From NCBI RefSeq assembly GCF_048773025.1, contig NC_133565.1, positions 33,542,457 through 33,606,456 of the forward strand: a DNA stretch of 64,000 nt. Direction: 5' to 3'. The position numbers were made by a program, and so were the translations under genes. Under the pieces are notes generated by a model. That model saw nothing but the letters and a program-made list of their open reading frames with translations. It did no database searches and was not told the origin of the DNA. This document shows positions 34,801 to 45,890 of the stretch, one piece after another. The DNA is from Camelus bactrianus. Its lineage: Eukaryota; Chordata; Mammalia; Artiodactyla; Camelidae. The first letter of the stretch is position 1. Each line of letters opens with the position of its first letter.

Positions 34801-34969
34801 GAAGAAACACGTGGAGTCTCCGGGCTGCCATGTCAGTTTGAAAAGTTCCCATGATCCGGCTCACCTGGGCTGTCAGACTGTCCGCTTCAGGTCGCCCCTG
34901 CCCCAGCCCTCACACAGCACGGTTCCTGGCGTGGGGAGGTGGGTCCCCCAGGGCAGAAGCATCCCACCG

Positions 34970-35300
34970 CTGTACAATGTTTTTATTGCACAAGCGACAC
35001 ATGGATACAGTCTCATTGCAATAAAAACAGAACAATTCAGAAATACATTGACTGGTAAGGGAACATGCCCCTGCGCCTCCCCCCGCCCACATCCCCCACC
35101 CGGAGATGAGCGCTTCGGGCAGCGCAGAGAGCTCCTTGCAGCCCCGCGTCCGTGCGCTCACTCGCACAGGCATCACTGCACGTCCGCACGCGGCACTTCG
35201 AGGTGGTCTTCCACGCAACGGCGACCGTCCTGCGCGTGTTGTTCTGCCACGTGCTCTTTTCACGTCCCCATCCCACGTGCTATTTATAGCTTCTCTGCTT
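34970..35300. repeat. Possible old LINE or DNA-transposon remnant, unassigned
   Basis: 'tgtttttattgcacaagcg', 'gacacatggatacagtctc' and 'aattcagaaatacattgact' resemble the start of a common unassigned mammalian repeat. The following part keeps many CpGs (GTCCGTGCGC, CGTCCGCACGCGG), unusual for an old repeat, so either the assignment or the neutral history is doubtful. Confidence 0.35.
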
Positions 35301-35379
35301 CCCGGGGGATTTGAGAAGGTTCACCCGAGTTCCAGAGGGCGGGGTGCAGGGCAGCCTAGAGCTGGGGCCCTGGCGTGAC

Positions 35380-35530
35380 GTTGGCCTGGACTGATATCCC
35401 AGCTCTGCCACCTGCGTGTGGGGGCCTTGGGCCAGTCCCTAAACTCTCTGAGCCGCCGTTTCCTCCTCCGTGAAAAGGGGGTCATGTTAGCAGTTACCTC
35501 ACGGGGCCAGTGTGACGTCACTGTGGGACG
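35380..35530 (+). mobile_element. MIR SINE
   Basis: 'tatcccagctctgccacctg', 'ggccttgggccagtcc' and 'gtttcctcctccgtgaaaag' follow the MIR order. Confidence 0.8.
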
Positions 35531-35869
35531 GCAGAGAGGGTGCTCCAGCATTTCAGCTCCCCAGCTGCGACATCAGCCTGGTCCTGCTTTCCCTACGCAG
35601 GGGGAGAAGCAAGCTGAGCTTAGTATCTGTTGCTGTCCTTTGAATAATGCCATGACCCATTCTTTCACTTCTGAGACCTGGTGGAACCTTCTTCTACCTA
35701 TTTGGAAAATGGGAACCTGAGTTCAGGGAAAGTCGGAGCTGCTGAGCTCTGGCCATCACCTGGCCCAGCCCCCTCACTGGCGTGAGGAGACAGACCCTGC
35801 AGGGAAGAGAGTAACTGGCCCGCAGACTGCTCTGTACATAGTACAATCAGTGTTCGCTGGACCGGGGCC
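35531..35869. other. Intergenic, no gene seen
   Basis: Unclassified. 35660-35725 ('tttggaaaatgggaacctga') may be a further MIR scrap. Confidence 0.4.
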
Positions 35870-35995
35870 AGAGCTTTATTTAACTCTCATCCAGCGCAGT
35901 GAGGCAGGTGTTGTGGTTTCCCATCTTATAGGCCAGAAAGCTTAGGTCACTTTCTCAAGAGGACGCCACTAATAGGGGCCAGAGTTAAAGCCCGG
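35870..35995 (-). mobile_element. MIR fragment
   Basis: 'ttatttaactctcatccag', 'ggtttcccatcttataggcc' and 'gcttaggtcactttctcaag' follow diverged reverse-complement MIR. Confidence 0.65.
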
Positions 35996-36139
35996 GGTGT
36001 GAGTCTCTCTGCGCATCTGGTTGAATGTCCCCTTTGCCTCCTGCCAGCACCTCCCCTCCCTGCCTCACCCCGCTGGAAGCTCCCCGAGGAGGGCTCTCCC
36101 GGCCCCGGGGGCAGCTCTGCCCACCCTCCTGCGCCCCAC

Positions 36140-36300
36140 TGCTCCGTCCCGACACTCGGGACCCCTGAGCTCGCTGACTTGGTGTTGAACCTGTCCTCTC
36201 CCCCGAGACTGTGAGCCCTCGAGGAGAAAGTCTGGTTCTGACTCACCTCTGCATCCCCATGCACAGCACAGGGCCTAGCACCCAGCAGGCAAATGTAAAT
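36140..36300 (+). mobile_element. L2 LINE 3' end
   Basis: 'gactgtgagccctcgagga', 'cacctctgcatccccatgc' and 'acagggcctagcacccagca' are the L2 3' end. Confidence 0.8.
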
Positions 36301-36929
36301 CTTTGTGGAAGGAAAGGGGGTGGGGAAGGGGGAGGGAGGAATGCCAAAGCCCGTGGTCTCTCCTCTGTCCCACAGCTGCTTTTGCCAGAGTCAAGGTCAG
36401 AAGACAAGACACCAGGCTTTACACCAAATTTGATCTCCCCCCAACTCTCATCACTGCTGCCCCTCACCCCAGTGCCCAGTCCCCCTCCCTCGTATGCCAG
36501 GGCTCCCCACTGCCAAGGGCAGCAGCCCCTCCCTGCCTCCCCTGCCACACTGCCCACAGCTCTCAGGATCCGCCCTGCCAACCTCACATCCATGAGGCCC
36601 CAGGCCTCAGTAAGGAGCCCCCCCACCAGGCCACACGCCTTGAAAAGGTGACAAGGCCTTGAGCACAAGGCCAGCAGGGCCTTGCCTCATCTTTCAAAGC
36701 AACTGAGAAAGTGGTACCTCCTCCATCAATGCCACCCTCCTGCTCAGTGGGAGCCCCTGGGGGGCACGCTCTCCCTCCAAGGTGGGTCGGGGGCTGGGGA
36801 GACTCCCGGTGTTTGTCAGCCAGAGTACTGTAGTTGGGAGGACTGCGTTTCCATGGATACAAGCCATGGGAGCTGCTGGGAGATGGGGCCATGGTGTACA
36901 CAGACACAGATCCACACGGACCCGCAAGA
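36301..36929. other. Intergenic, no gene seen
   Basis: Starts with a purine-rich run (36305-36345). No gene. Frames on the two strands overlap. Confidence 0.4.
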
Positions 36930-37100
36930 AAAATAGCAACAGATTTGCTGAGTCATTGGCCCCACATATTTATAGTCTCTGGCAAAGGCAGACCTGCCTA
37001 TCAGAGGCTAATAATACTGCAGTAGCGTGTTAATTGCAAAGACGGAGCCTTCAAGCATCCATTCAGACACCCAAGACCGTTCCCTGAATAAAGAGTGGGG
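36930..37100. promoter_or_regulatory. Candidate regulatory element with NF-E2/MARE site
   Basis: Contains TGCTGAGTCAT at 36946-36956, an exact match to the remembered NF-E2/MAF-AP1 composite site. It is followed by ATATTTATAG (36966-36975), CTAATAATACTGCAG, GTTAATTGCAAAG (37029-37041) and CCTGAATAAAGAG. AT-rich and non-repetitive. Function is inferred. Confidence 0.35.
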
Positions 37101-38744
37101 CCCTCCCAATGGGAGCCCGCGTGGGGGTGAGTGTGCGTGTTTGGGAGTGTGTGTGCGTGCAGGGATGTGTCACCTGGCTCTAGCAGATTAACAGAGCCTG
37201 TTGTCTCTTCAACTGGTCTGAAACCACCCCACAGCAGGGTTTGTTTTGAAGCACTCTTTAGACACCTAAGGATGTTTAGGACTCAACCCAGGTGTACAGG
37301 TGGACAGGAGAGGAGAGGGGGGCCAGTGGCTATCTCCCCGGGATGGGGGCGGGGGTGCAGCCCTGAGACCTTCATCCCACACCCGCTGGGGACAGCTCTG
37401 GGCAGCCTGGCAGTTAGAAGAAAGGGAGAGAAAGGCCTCCGCTTTCTGGGAGGTCAGCCCCAGTGAGCCACCTGACACGCACGAGACCAGACAGGGGCCC
37501 AAATATGGGAAGCAGAGTCAAGGGCAATGGACACCCAGGAGCCCGGGTGCCAACCTGGATAAACACCCAAAGGCCAAACTCAACTCTAGCAGAGTCTGTG
37601 CACCGTCGCCTCTGGGAACCAGGAAACCCATCGCGCTCTGATCCAGGCAAGTCTTCACCTCCTGTGACTTCCATCCACACCTGGTGGCTCTGCCTTGCAG
37701 CGGAGTTCATTATGTTCCTGTCCATCACCTCTGCCACTCTGGAAGCACCACAGAGACTGGGTCACATGTGCTCAGCACCTGGCGGAGAAGGCCCCCGGTG
37801 AAGACTTGTGGATGTGAAACCGAACCCCTCCATTTCTTTGAAGGCAGTTCTCAGGTTCCCCGAGTGTTCTGAACTCCAAGCCAAATACGCCCCTGGCACA
37901 GGTTCAGGTCTCCTCCCTGGCTCTCTTCTTCTCTGGATGTGCTCTGTCCTACACTGCGCCCCCCAGTGGACAAAGCAGGCTGAGGATGGGGCCCCAAAGG
38001 GTAAGGCCTTCAGCCCCCATACGCTCACTCCTGCCCTCAGGACAGGGAGGGCAAGGATTGCTGAGCCCAGCCGCGCTTCTGGCTTCTGCTCTGGCTGGAA
38101 TGCAGCACCCTGGCCTCTGCCCTCTGGTTCAGCCCAAGGGGACAAAAGCCATACTCTCCCTCCAGAGCTGGGGTTGGGGTGGCCTCCAGGGGCCCACAGA
38201 GGAACAGCAGAGCTAGGCTGTGCAGGGAGGAGGGGGAACTGGGCTCCTTACGTGAGCTGGGCCTCCATTTCTCCCACTCAAGTCCCCCAAACAGCTCAAT
38301 CATTCGTGACAGCCCACAGTATTCTGAGGAAGGGAGGCGGGGAGGGCGGGAGGAGTGGGGGAGGCCGGGAGGAGGGGAGGAGGGAAGAGAGGGCCAGCGT
38401 TCCAGTTCTCACTTCTCTTCAAGAGAAGGTTGACTCAAGAGCTATTATTAATAGTAAATTAAATAGTGTGGTTATTCTGAATAATAAAGAGCTCTCCTGT
38501 TCCAAGTTCTCACTGTCCTCTCTCCAGGGAAATGCCTGCTGTGGCCTGAGATGTGGCATCAGTGATGGGCATCTGTAGGATGGCGCTGGTGCTTCCACTG
38601 TGCCCACGCACAGGCTTCCAAGTCCCGCCAGGAATGCCTCTGCCACCCTAGCTTCAACTGTGCGGGAAGACGTTCCAGGTACCTGCCACGACTCCACCAC
38701 GGAGCCCAGAGTCACCTCGTCGATGACGTCCCTGCTGGCAGAAA
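37101..38744. other. Intergenic, no gene seen
   Basis: A 256-codon frame at 37808-38578 runs through low-complexity purine DNA and resembles no family. 38425-38500 is AT-rich (GCTATTATTAATAGTAAATT). No gene. Confidence 0.45.
38332..38392 (+). repeat. G-rich polypurine tract, possible G-quadruplex
   Basis: GGGAGGCGGGGAGGGCGGG and further GGGGG/GGGG runs satisfy the four-G-run pattern several times on the + strand. Confidence 0.7.
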
Positions 38745-38935
38745 GTGGCCCTCCTGCTTGCCAGCCAGGTGACCTTGGGCAAGTCCTGAACTGTCAGTTC
38801 CCTCATCTGTAAAATGGGGATGCTGTTTTTAGAAGGATTAAACTTAATAATAATATTGTTATTACACATAAAAAGTTAACACACATCAAGGGCTCGTAAC
38901 TCTGCTGGGCACCCAGTAAGCTCAGTGTAAAGGTT
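38745..38935 (+). mobile_element. MIR SINE
   Basis: 'aggtgaccttgggcaagtcc', 'ccctcatctgtaaaatgggg' and 'tgggcacccagtaagctc' in MIR order. Confidence 0.85.
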
Positions 38936-39219
38936 TGTTAAATAAACAAGAAACTGTCAGGACGTCCCCAGGCAGAGGCCAAGACCCTGGAGGGCAGGCA
39001 TCGGGGCCTTGGTGACAAATGCTTACCCCCTGCAAAGAGTGCCTCCATGGACACCGGCCTGCTGGGGTGCGGGGGGCGGGGCGATCAGCAACCGCGGCAT
39101 CTTACCCCGCTCAGGGCCCCAGTTTCTGCCCCAGCAGCAGGGGATAAAGCTTGTGCGGTGAGCCAGCTATGACCCAGCCTGCTCCGACCTGTGGTGTGTG
39201 TGTAACACCAGCTCACGTC

Positions 39220-39400
39220 AGACTGTGATCCACCTCACTGAATCCTCACCCAGCCCTGTGGGTGGGCACTCCGCTCGCTCCTCAGATGAGGGAACTGAGG
39301 CTCCGAGAGCTTAAGTAATACGCCCAAGACCGCACAGCCAGCAAGGGGTGGAGCTGGAAGTGGAGCCCAGGTCTGCCTGACGCCACAACCTGACTCTGAT
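39220..39400 (-). mobile_element. MIR SINE
   Basis: 'cactgaatcctcacccagcc', 'gagggaactgaggctccgag' and 'gcccaagaccgcacagcca' are reverse-complement MIR. Confidence 0.85.
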
Positions 39401-40254
39401 GCCCTTTAAGCCAAGTCACCCGACCTCTCATCAGATTCTTGTCCAGAAATATGTCGTATGACTCAGGATTGCTGGGGAGGGCGGCGGGGAGTGGTGGTGC
39501 TGGGGGAAGTCTGGGCTGCACCCCCTATCACCACCGGCGGGGCCTAGCGGCCAAGCAGCCCTCCCTTTGATACCAGCTTGCTCCAGGAGGTGAGAACTAG
39601 CTGGCCGCCTGGTGGCTGGGGGAAGGCAGAGAGGTGAGAATGGATCCTCTGGAGGATGAGCCAAGGAGACCCTGGAGGACCGGGACGAGCCCGAGGCCCG
39701 ATGGAGAGGCAGAAGCAGAGCTGCTGCCGAGGCCCGGATCAGGCGTTAGCATCTGGGCTTCAGGGAGACCCGGGGGAACACGGCCCATCAAAGGCCCTCC
39801 GGCTCTGTCCCTCCATCTGTCCCCTGTCACCCGGCCCCTCCTGGGCCCACTTGGCTTCCCTCTCCTGCATCTCCAGTGGCAGCAGCTTTGGGGGAGCATG
39901 CTGTCCCCTGGGGCCCTGACGCTGCGCGAAGTTGTTGCTTAGGAGGAGGAAACAAGGCTGACTGCATTTTCTAAAGAGGCTCCAGGGAGCGGCAGCCGCC
40001 TGTGAGGCCGGCGATGGGGGCCTGTCCACACTCATCGTGGCGGAGCTGGGACACAGGTGGCGCAGGGGCTCCAGCGGGTGTGTGCGCAAGTGTGTTGACA
40101 GGTGTACTCGCTCTCAGGTTGATGGAGCAACACGTGGTGGGCAGGCCCTGAGCTGGGGGATGAGACGCTGGCGGGGAGCAGGCCGCTCCTTGGCTGCCTG
40201 GAGCTCCTGCAGGTGGATGGGCACAGAGAAACCACCTTCCGCCTGGTAAGTACC
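39401..40254. other. Intergenic, no gene seen
   Basis: GC-rich, no gene. A CTCF-like site within it is listed separately. Confidence 0.45.
39601..39619 (-). promoter_or_regulatory. CTCF-like site
   Basis: The minus strand reads CAGCCACCAGGCGGCCAG. The GCCACCAGG-GGC core of CTCF is intact apart from one base, while the downstream end is poor. A motif match only. Confidence 0.3.
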
Positions 40255-40610
40255 AAAGAGCCGGGGGGCTCACCCAGCCTGCCAGGTCAGGAAGGCTCCC
40301 TGGGGAGGAACTGATGTGTCCACCCTGGGGAAGGAAGATGGGAAGGGCATTCCCGGCAAGAGAACAGCGTGTGAGGAGGCCCAGAGGCACAGAAGGAGAC
40401 ACAGGTTTGCCACCTGCAAGGATTTCCATGTGGTTAGAGGGGAGAAGGTGGGGGCGATCAGCAGGGTTGAGGTGGGGGTGTTGGACAAAGGCAGTTGTAT
40501 GAGGCCTGGGCAATGCACCTAGACGCTTGGGTTTTCTGCTGAAGGTAATGAGGAGCCACAGAAGAAAATCATCTGATCTGACTGATCTTTAAAAGATCAC
40601 TCTAGGGCCA
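40255..40610 (-). mobile_element. L2 LINE 3' segment
   Basis: 'ggaaggctccctggggagga', 'gaagggcattcccggcaag', 'aggaggcccagaggcac' and 'taaaagatcactctaggg' are reverse-complement L2 in order. Confidence 0.75.
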
Positions 40611-40834
40611 GCCGACACCCCATCCAGCTCTCCAGAGCCCCAGCTCAAGGCCCTCGGCATCACAATGGGCATGCCCAGATGAGTCTGCCTCCTGGGTTGG
40701 GGGGGTGGGGGTGGGGCCACATTGTGGGCATGCTCACAGCCACGGGATGCAGCGCACAGTACAGATCTGCTGTGTCGCCATATTTCTCTCGGGCAATGCA
40801 TCCCCTCCCTATTTTACAGATGGCTATAGCAAAG
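40611..40834. other. Intergenic, no gene seen
   Basis: Short unclassified stretch. 40795-40830 has a MIR-like 'ccctattttacagatgg'. Confidence 0.4.
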
Positions 40835-41355
40835 ATGATTATATATCAGAAAATCAGGCCATGTAATTAATCATGTCAGTTACCAGAATGGGAAAAGTTA
40901 GGTGGCAATCTTAACAGACACCAAAGACTCATTTGATAAAATTGAACATCCATCCTGATGAAAAGTCTTAGTAAAATAAAAATAAGAGAATATTTCCTTG
41001 ACATAATAAAAAAAAATCCATCTGCCAACAGCCAGCGTCATTCTTAGCCATAAAACACCCGCAGGAAGTGTTCATGTTTAAGTCAGAGCAGGACAAGATT
41101 GCCTGTTATTACGACAATTAGTTTACATTGTTCTCGAAGTTCTAGTCAATGCGATAGCACCTTAAAAATCAAAATAAAAAGAAGCATGACTTTCGGGAGG
41201 GAGGGAAACTGCTATCATTATTTGTTCATGATATGATTGTTCACCCTGAAAACTCAAGAGAATCAACTGAAAAGCTAATGAGCCCATGAGAGAGGTCAGT
41301 AAGATGGTCAGTATCAAAATAAGTAAATCCAACAGCAAAATCCAGTTAGAATATG
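40835..41355 (+). mobile_element. L1 ORF2 relic (reverse transcriptase region)
   Basis: 'gataaaattgaacatccatc', 'tgacataataaaaaaaaatc', 'tcagagcaggacaagattgc', 'cgaagttctagtcaatgcg', 'attgttcaccctgaaaactc' and 'agtaaatccaacagcaaaat' follow L1 ORF2 from the fingers/palm region toward the FADD-box area. Heavily decayed, with no continuous frame. Confidence 0.85.
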
Positions 41356-43569
41356 TAGAAGATTGGGGGTCTCCCACATGAGTTCCTCAGTGGCTCCCCA
41401 CACCTTGAGAACATGGAGTGAGGTAGCAGCCCAGGGACACTCGAAGCTCAGGACTAAGCTCCAAGCACCAGGGCCCTGGTGGGGAGCAAAGGAAGATGGG
41501 TGGAGCTGGAGAGCCAGGGCGAGGAGGAGGGTCCCCTGCAGCATCTTCCAGGGCTGGCAACAGTAGGGCTTTGACTAGGAGCTGCCCAGCCTCCGGGCCT
41601 GCTTCCCAGCAGCCCTGGGACAACGAGACCAGGTCGCTCCCAATGGGTCAGTGAGCCTGGACTCACTCAGGCACAGGACCTGCCCCTGGAGGCTCCAGGC
41701 TATGCTGGACATGGGGTGGAGGGATTGCAGACTCTGATGGAGAGTCTTCATCCACTACAGGGTACAGACTCCCAGCAAGTGAGATTCCAGTTAAAAGAGT
41801 ATTTCTCAACATCTGAAGCACTGATGACAAATTGTTTCTCTGGATTTGTTAAAGCAGATTTCCCAAGAGAACCTGTCCATGGCAAAGAGATCCACCCAGC
41901 CAACGTCCCAGCTCCACTTCGATACCAGGCGCTCACTCCCAGCTCTCTGCCTCCAGATGTCCAGCAACTGGGCTCTTCTTGCTTGGGGTGGCACAATTCC
42001 CCCGGAGGCACCCAGCAGGGCTGCAGGTGCCCAGGCACTGGCAGTGTCGCTCCCAGCGCACATTCCCACAAAGTAAAGCTTGTAGATTTCTCTTCCATTT
42101 TCCATGGTATGAGTGTGGCACGTTAGTGTGTACGGCTTCTCTCAGATGCTGGGAAATCTCTGGGTTTTCCGTCACTCACTGTCAGAACCCCCACAGCCAA
42201 AGGTGTGACAGCTGTGGCATGTCAGGGGAGCAGGCTCTCTCATCCCCACCCCTTTTCTCATTTGTCCTCACTCACAGGCTCCACCTGCACCAGAAAGCCA
42301 CTGCGGCCACCTGCCAGCACTACTGCCCCAGCCCAGGGACGGGACAGTCATCTCCCAGGTGAGACGCGGCCATTTAGAGGGAGGTTTGGTACAAAGCGGT
42401 GGTGCTTCCGTGGTGGAATTTTAGTCACTGGGACAACGTGTAAGCAGCATTGTAGTCACTAATTACTTGAGGATCATTTTTCAGTGCCTGAAAGCAGGAA
42501 ACTAATGAGGGGCAGTGTGGTGCTTCAAACCCCCTCGGGAAGCTGTGGTGGCCCAGGGGTGCAGAGAAGGAAAGGGGGGAGGAAACAAACATGTCTCGAG
42601 CACCCACTCTGCGCTTCGCCTCTGATGGCCGTGAAATCCACTACCACTGGGCACAGGCGTTACTTACAGCTGGACTCACAGCCTGGCCACTTGGACTCCA
42701 CAGCCCATGTTCTCAAGCGCCGGACCCTGGCTGATCCTTAGAAGACCAAGCTTTACATGGCAAGCCCCTGGGTGCTCACCAGATGCTAACCTTCTCCTCG
42801 CAAACCCACCCCCTGCTCCATGGCCAGACCTACCTGGGTGTCCTCATCTGCCCTGGTGCCTAGAATTACCCCATGAATGCTTTCTGTCCTTCGGATCAGA
42901 ACTGCCCTCCTGTGGGTGCTCTGTGACCATCAGGGTCTCCCTATGAGGGGCCACGCTCAGCACCACGCCGTCGGGAAGGGAGCTTTTCAGGCAGGACAAG
43001 GGGTAGGGCACAGAAAGGGAAAGAGAGCACGGATCTTTTTGCAGGCTCTGTCTCGGTGCCCAGCCCCCAACCTCCCTACTTCTGTAAACTCAGTTATCTA
43101 CAGTCCCCTCCTCAAGCCCAGAGTCTGGGGGAAGGTTCTGGGGAGTGGGTTTGTTTGACCTAGCTCACCGAGTCCCCCTGGCTCCTTGATCTTGTCACCA
43201 CAGAAACCTCTTGGAGTCACCAGTTTCATTAAAATGGGGGAGAAACTCTCTCCCTCTGCTTGGTTCTCTGCGGGAGTGAGGAGGTCGGTGGGGAAAGACC
43301 TAACCCCATCCTCAGGGACGGAAGAGCCCCTGATGCCCGGGGTGCTGGCTGCTCTGCTCAGACACAAGTCTTCCACCTCCCTGAAGTTTCTCAGGCATCC
43401 TTGCCAAGAAGAGCGAATCCTATAGTTTTGTGCACATGCCCAGCGGACTTCACGCTGCACCTGGAGACTGGGAAGGGCTCTTCCCAGGCAATGTTGAGTA
43501 AATGCTCATCTAGCAGACTTGGGGGGCTGCTGTTAAGGAAGAGAGAGGGAGCCAGATTTCTGGACCACC
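41356..43569. other. Intergenic, no gene seen
   Basis: No gene recognised. Open frames at 41716-42126 (+) and 41748-42098 (-) are antisense to each other. 42957-42967 (TCAGCACCACG) matches the left half of the neuronal RE1/NRSF site but not the right half. Confidence 0.45.
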
Positions 43570-43785
43570 GCACTCACCATCACCACCATCGTCACCACCA
43601 CCACCACCGTCACCACTGCCACCATCCGAACTGCCATCCCACTCGCAGTACCACCACCCCTATCTTCATCGTTGACACTGTGCTCACCATCACCACCACT
43701 GTTAAATGTCACCAACACTGTCCTCGCCACACGGCCACACATCATTATCGTCACCACCACGGCACTCAGCACATCACCATCATTT
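43570..43785. repeat. Imperfect (CAC/CAT)n trinucleotide satellite
   Basis: CACCATCACCACCATCGTCACC-type units dominate two blocks (43570-43635 and 43680-43785), with unrelated bases between. Read as protein it gives poly-His/Thr, which is an artefact. Confidence 0.9.
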
Positions 43786-44039
43786 GAAGGGAAAGGATGT
43801 CTCCCTTCACAAAACCAATTGATAGACTAATCAATCAGTCAATCAATTTCAAGCCCTTTAATGGAGGCGATAGAGGAATCCGTGTAGGGAGGGGCCTCTG
43901 GATTACATGGTCCCCGGTGTTACTCCCTGGGCTTCTTCATCCTTCAGGGAATCTCTCACCAGTTGTCATTGTGGCCACCAAAGTGGCCACAGGGGCTCTT
44001 TCTTTGGTGCCTCAGGACATAACTGAGACAGAGCTAGAT

Positions 44040-44480
44040 CATTTACAATAAGTGGGACAATAACGCAAGCTGCTGGTGAGACTGAGGTCCACACAGACTT
44101 CCTGAAAGCAGTTTAGCAATACAGCAAAGGCTTTGGAAAGTGCATTTTCAGAAATTTTACTTCTAAGAACCGATCCCAAGGAAATGATTAGATAAATGTG
44201 CAAATGATTAGATAAATGTGCAAATGTGGGTGTTATAGCAAAAATTGGAAATAGCCTAAATGCATAGCAAAAAAAAGAGATGGTTTAAAGAAACCATATG
44301 GACTAATATGCAGCCATTAAAACAGAAAATATAGATGTGTCTATTGATATAAAACTATGCTAACTCTATATTGTTCATGAACAAAAGCAGGTTTCAGATC
44401 AGCATTTATAGAATAACATTCCTAAAAAAGTAAGTGTGTTCATGAAACAGGGTGAAAATATTTTATTTTAACGGCTGGCA
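44040..44480 (+). mobile_element. L1M 3' segment, part 1
   Basis: 'agcagtttagcaatacagca', 'ctaagaaccgatcccaagg', 'attggaaatagcctaaatg', 'atatgcagccattaaaacag' and 'aaaagcaggtttcagatcag' are the L1M post-ORF2/3' UTR wording. An exact 20-bp tandem duplication lies within it at 44183-44222. Confidence 0.85.
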
Positions 44481-44879
44481 CCAAAATTCTTCTTAGACAA
44501 GGTATCGTCTTTGGGAAAAATACTTGGGGTAGCTGTTTAGACAGATGATCATTGCAAACCACTCAGCGTGAGACAAGGAGAAGAAATCCTTTTGCTCTTG
44601 AGGAAGATGGCAGAGAGGTGCAAAGATCAGAGAAGAAGGGAGAGAGACAGGGAAGCTGGTGTGGAGGAGAGAGGGCGGACACATGCCAGGAAACCCCCCG
44701 GGGGTGCGGGCGGGCGCAGGAAGGCTGTAAGAGCTGGGACCCCTGCCCTTTGCTCGTGGGCTGCAGGATGGGCCACGCCTTCTTCTCCCCGACACCAAAT
44801 GTTCAGTCAAGTCTTCTAAGTGCTCAGAGTTTCTGCACAGAATTGGATAAGGGGCCGAGTTTCAGGTCTGATCTACCCC
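44481..44879. other. Non-L1 stretch between two L1M pieces
   Basis: Unclassified, more GC-rich than its flanks and containing purine-rich runs (44600-44670). It may be an insertion into the L1 or a gap left by deletion. Confidence 0.4.
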
Positions 44880-44990
44880 CAGGTGGTCATTTCTGGTGAA
44901 GTAAATTATGGGTGGTGCAAATACTTTTTAGTTTTGTTTATTTGTATTTTCTGATTTTCTACAGTAAACATTAAAGGAATAATTCAGAAA
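44880..44990 (+). mobile_element. L1M 3' segment, part 2
   Basis: 'atttgtattttctgattttc', 'tacagtaaacattaaagga' and 'ataattcagaaaccacac' resemble the terminal L1M 3' UTR, in line with part 1. Confidence 0.6.
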
Positions 44991-45639
44991 CCACACATAG
45001 GGAAGAGAGTCAGATGGAATGAGATAATCTGAGTTAAAAAGTGTGGGCTACACCCTCCCACCACAGACCCCCCGCTGCCTTCACGCTGTGGGCATGGTCT
45101 TGACACCTGCCTCCATTCAGGAACATCCATTCAGATGTCTCAGCACCTGGAAGACTGGTCCCAAGAGAGTAAAATTCCGGGGCAGACACAGGGAATCCCC
45201 ATTCCAGTGCCTGAGCCTGGACCTATCTTCTCATTCTGGCCTCTGTCCAGAGGGCCCACATCTTCCTGCAGGGTTTACAATAGGAATGACCTCCCCTTTT
45301 AAGGGGTGTCCTGCTACTTACAAGAACTTAGACATGTGACCTGTCACAAGACAGTATCTTAAGACAACACCACGGCAGTTCCAGCAATCATATAACAGGT
45401 GCGCACACACGGCAAGCAGGGTGGTCGTCTGGCTTGGAATACTCCCACCCCCACCCCCACCATAGCCTCATCGCCACCACAACCCTCAGCCTCCTTTGTG
45501 TCCGAGCAGTGTGCACGCATCCAGTCCCACCTGCAGCGGGGGTTAGCTTGAGGTGGGCCTGGAAGGACACTAAGAAGAAGGAAGTGGGGGAGGGTCATCG
45601 TGTCCCTGAGCCGCACAAACCCCGTGCAGTTCCTTCCCT
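44991..45639. other. Intergenic, no gene seen
   Basis: Unclassified. 45445-45480 is a short CACCCC/CCACC run. No gene. Confidence 0.4.
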
Positions 45640-45890
45640 TGGTATTCAGTGCAATAATGTAGCTGGTAATGGGTTTGTTTGCATTCAGTTGGATGACACT
45701 GTTAGTTATGAATTTATAATTTGCACAGGGATAAGGCTTTTTTTTTCCTTCAAGGCGTCAGAGAAGCTGTTGCTTACAAACTTGTAATTTGCCACTGCAA
45801 ATCCGTCTGTAAATGACACTATTGCAAACTGAAACACTCCCAGGCACAAGGAATACAGCCTTAGAATTAAACTGTGTGTTTGACAAGAAC
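45640..45890. promoter_or_regulatory. Candidate conserved element with repeated AATTTGC/GCAAAT words
   Basis: Non-repetitive and AT-rich. TGTTTGCATT at 45676-45685, TAATTTGCAC at 45717-45726, TAATTTGCC at 45785-45793, TGCAAATCC at 45796-45804 and ATTGCAAAC near 45820 form a cluster of POU/homeodomain-like words in about 150 bp. ATGACACTGTT and ATGACACTATT recur as well. Enhancer function is inferred only. Confidence 0.4.

Noticed and set aside
37808-38578. 256-codon open frame on the + strand
   Set aside because: It runs through a G-rich polypurine tract and an AT-rich block, has no recognisable domain and sits among antisense frames.
42957-42977. Neuronal RE1/NRSF silencer site
   Set aside because: Only the left half (TCAGCACCACG) matches. 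The right half does not, so a functional site is unlikely.
43260-43787. 175-codon frame with a poly-His tail
   Set aside because: The tail is the CAC/CAT microsatellite, and the front part has no homology that I recognise and no exon signals.
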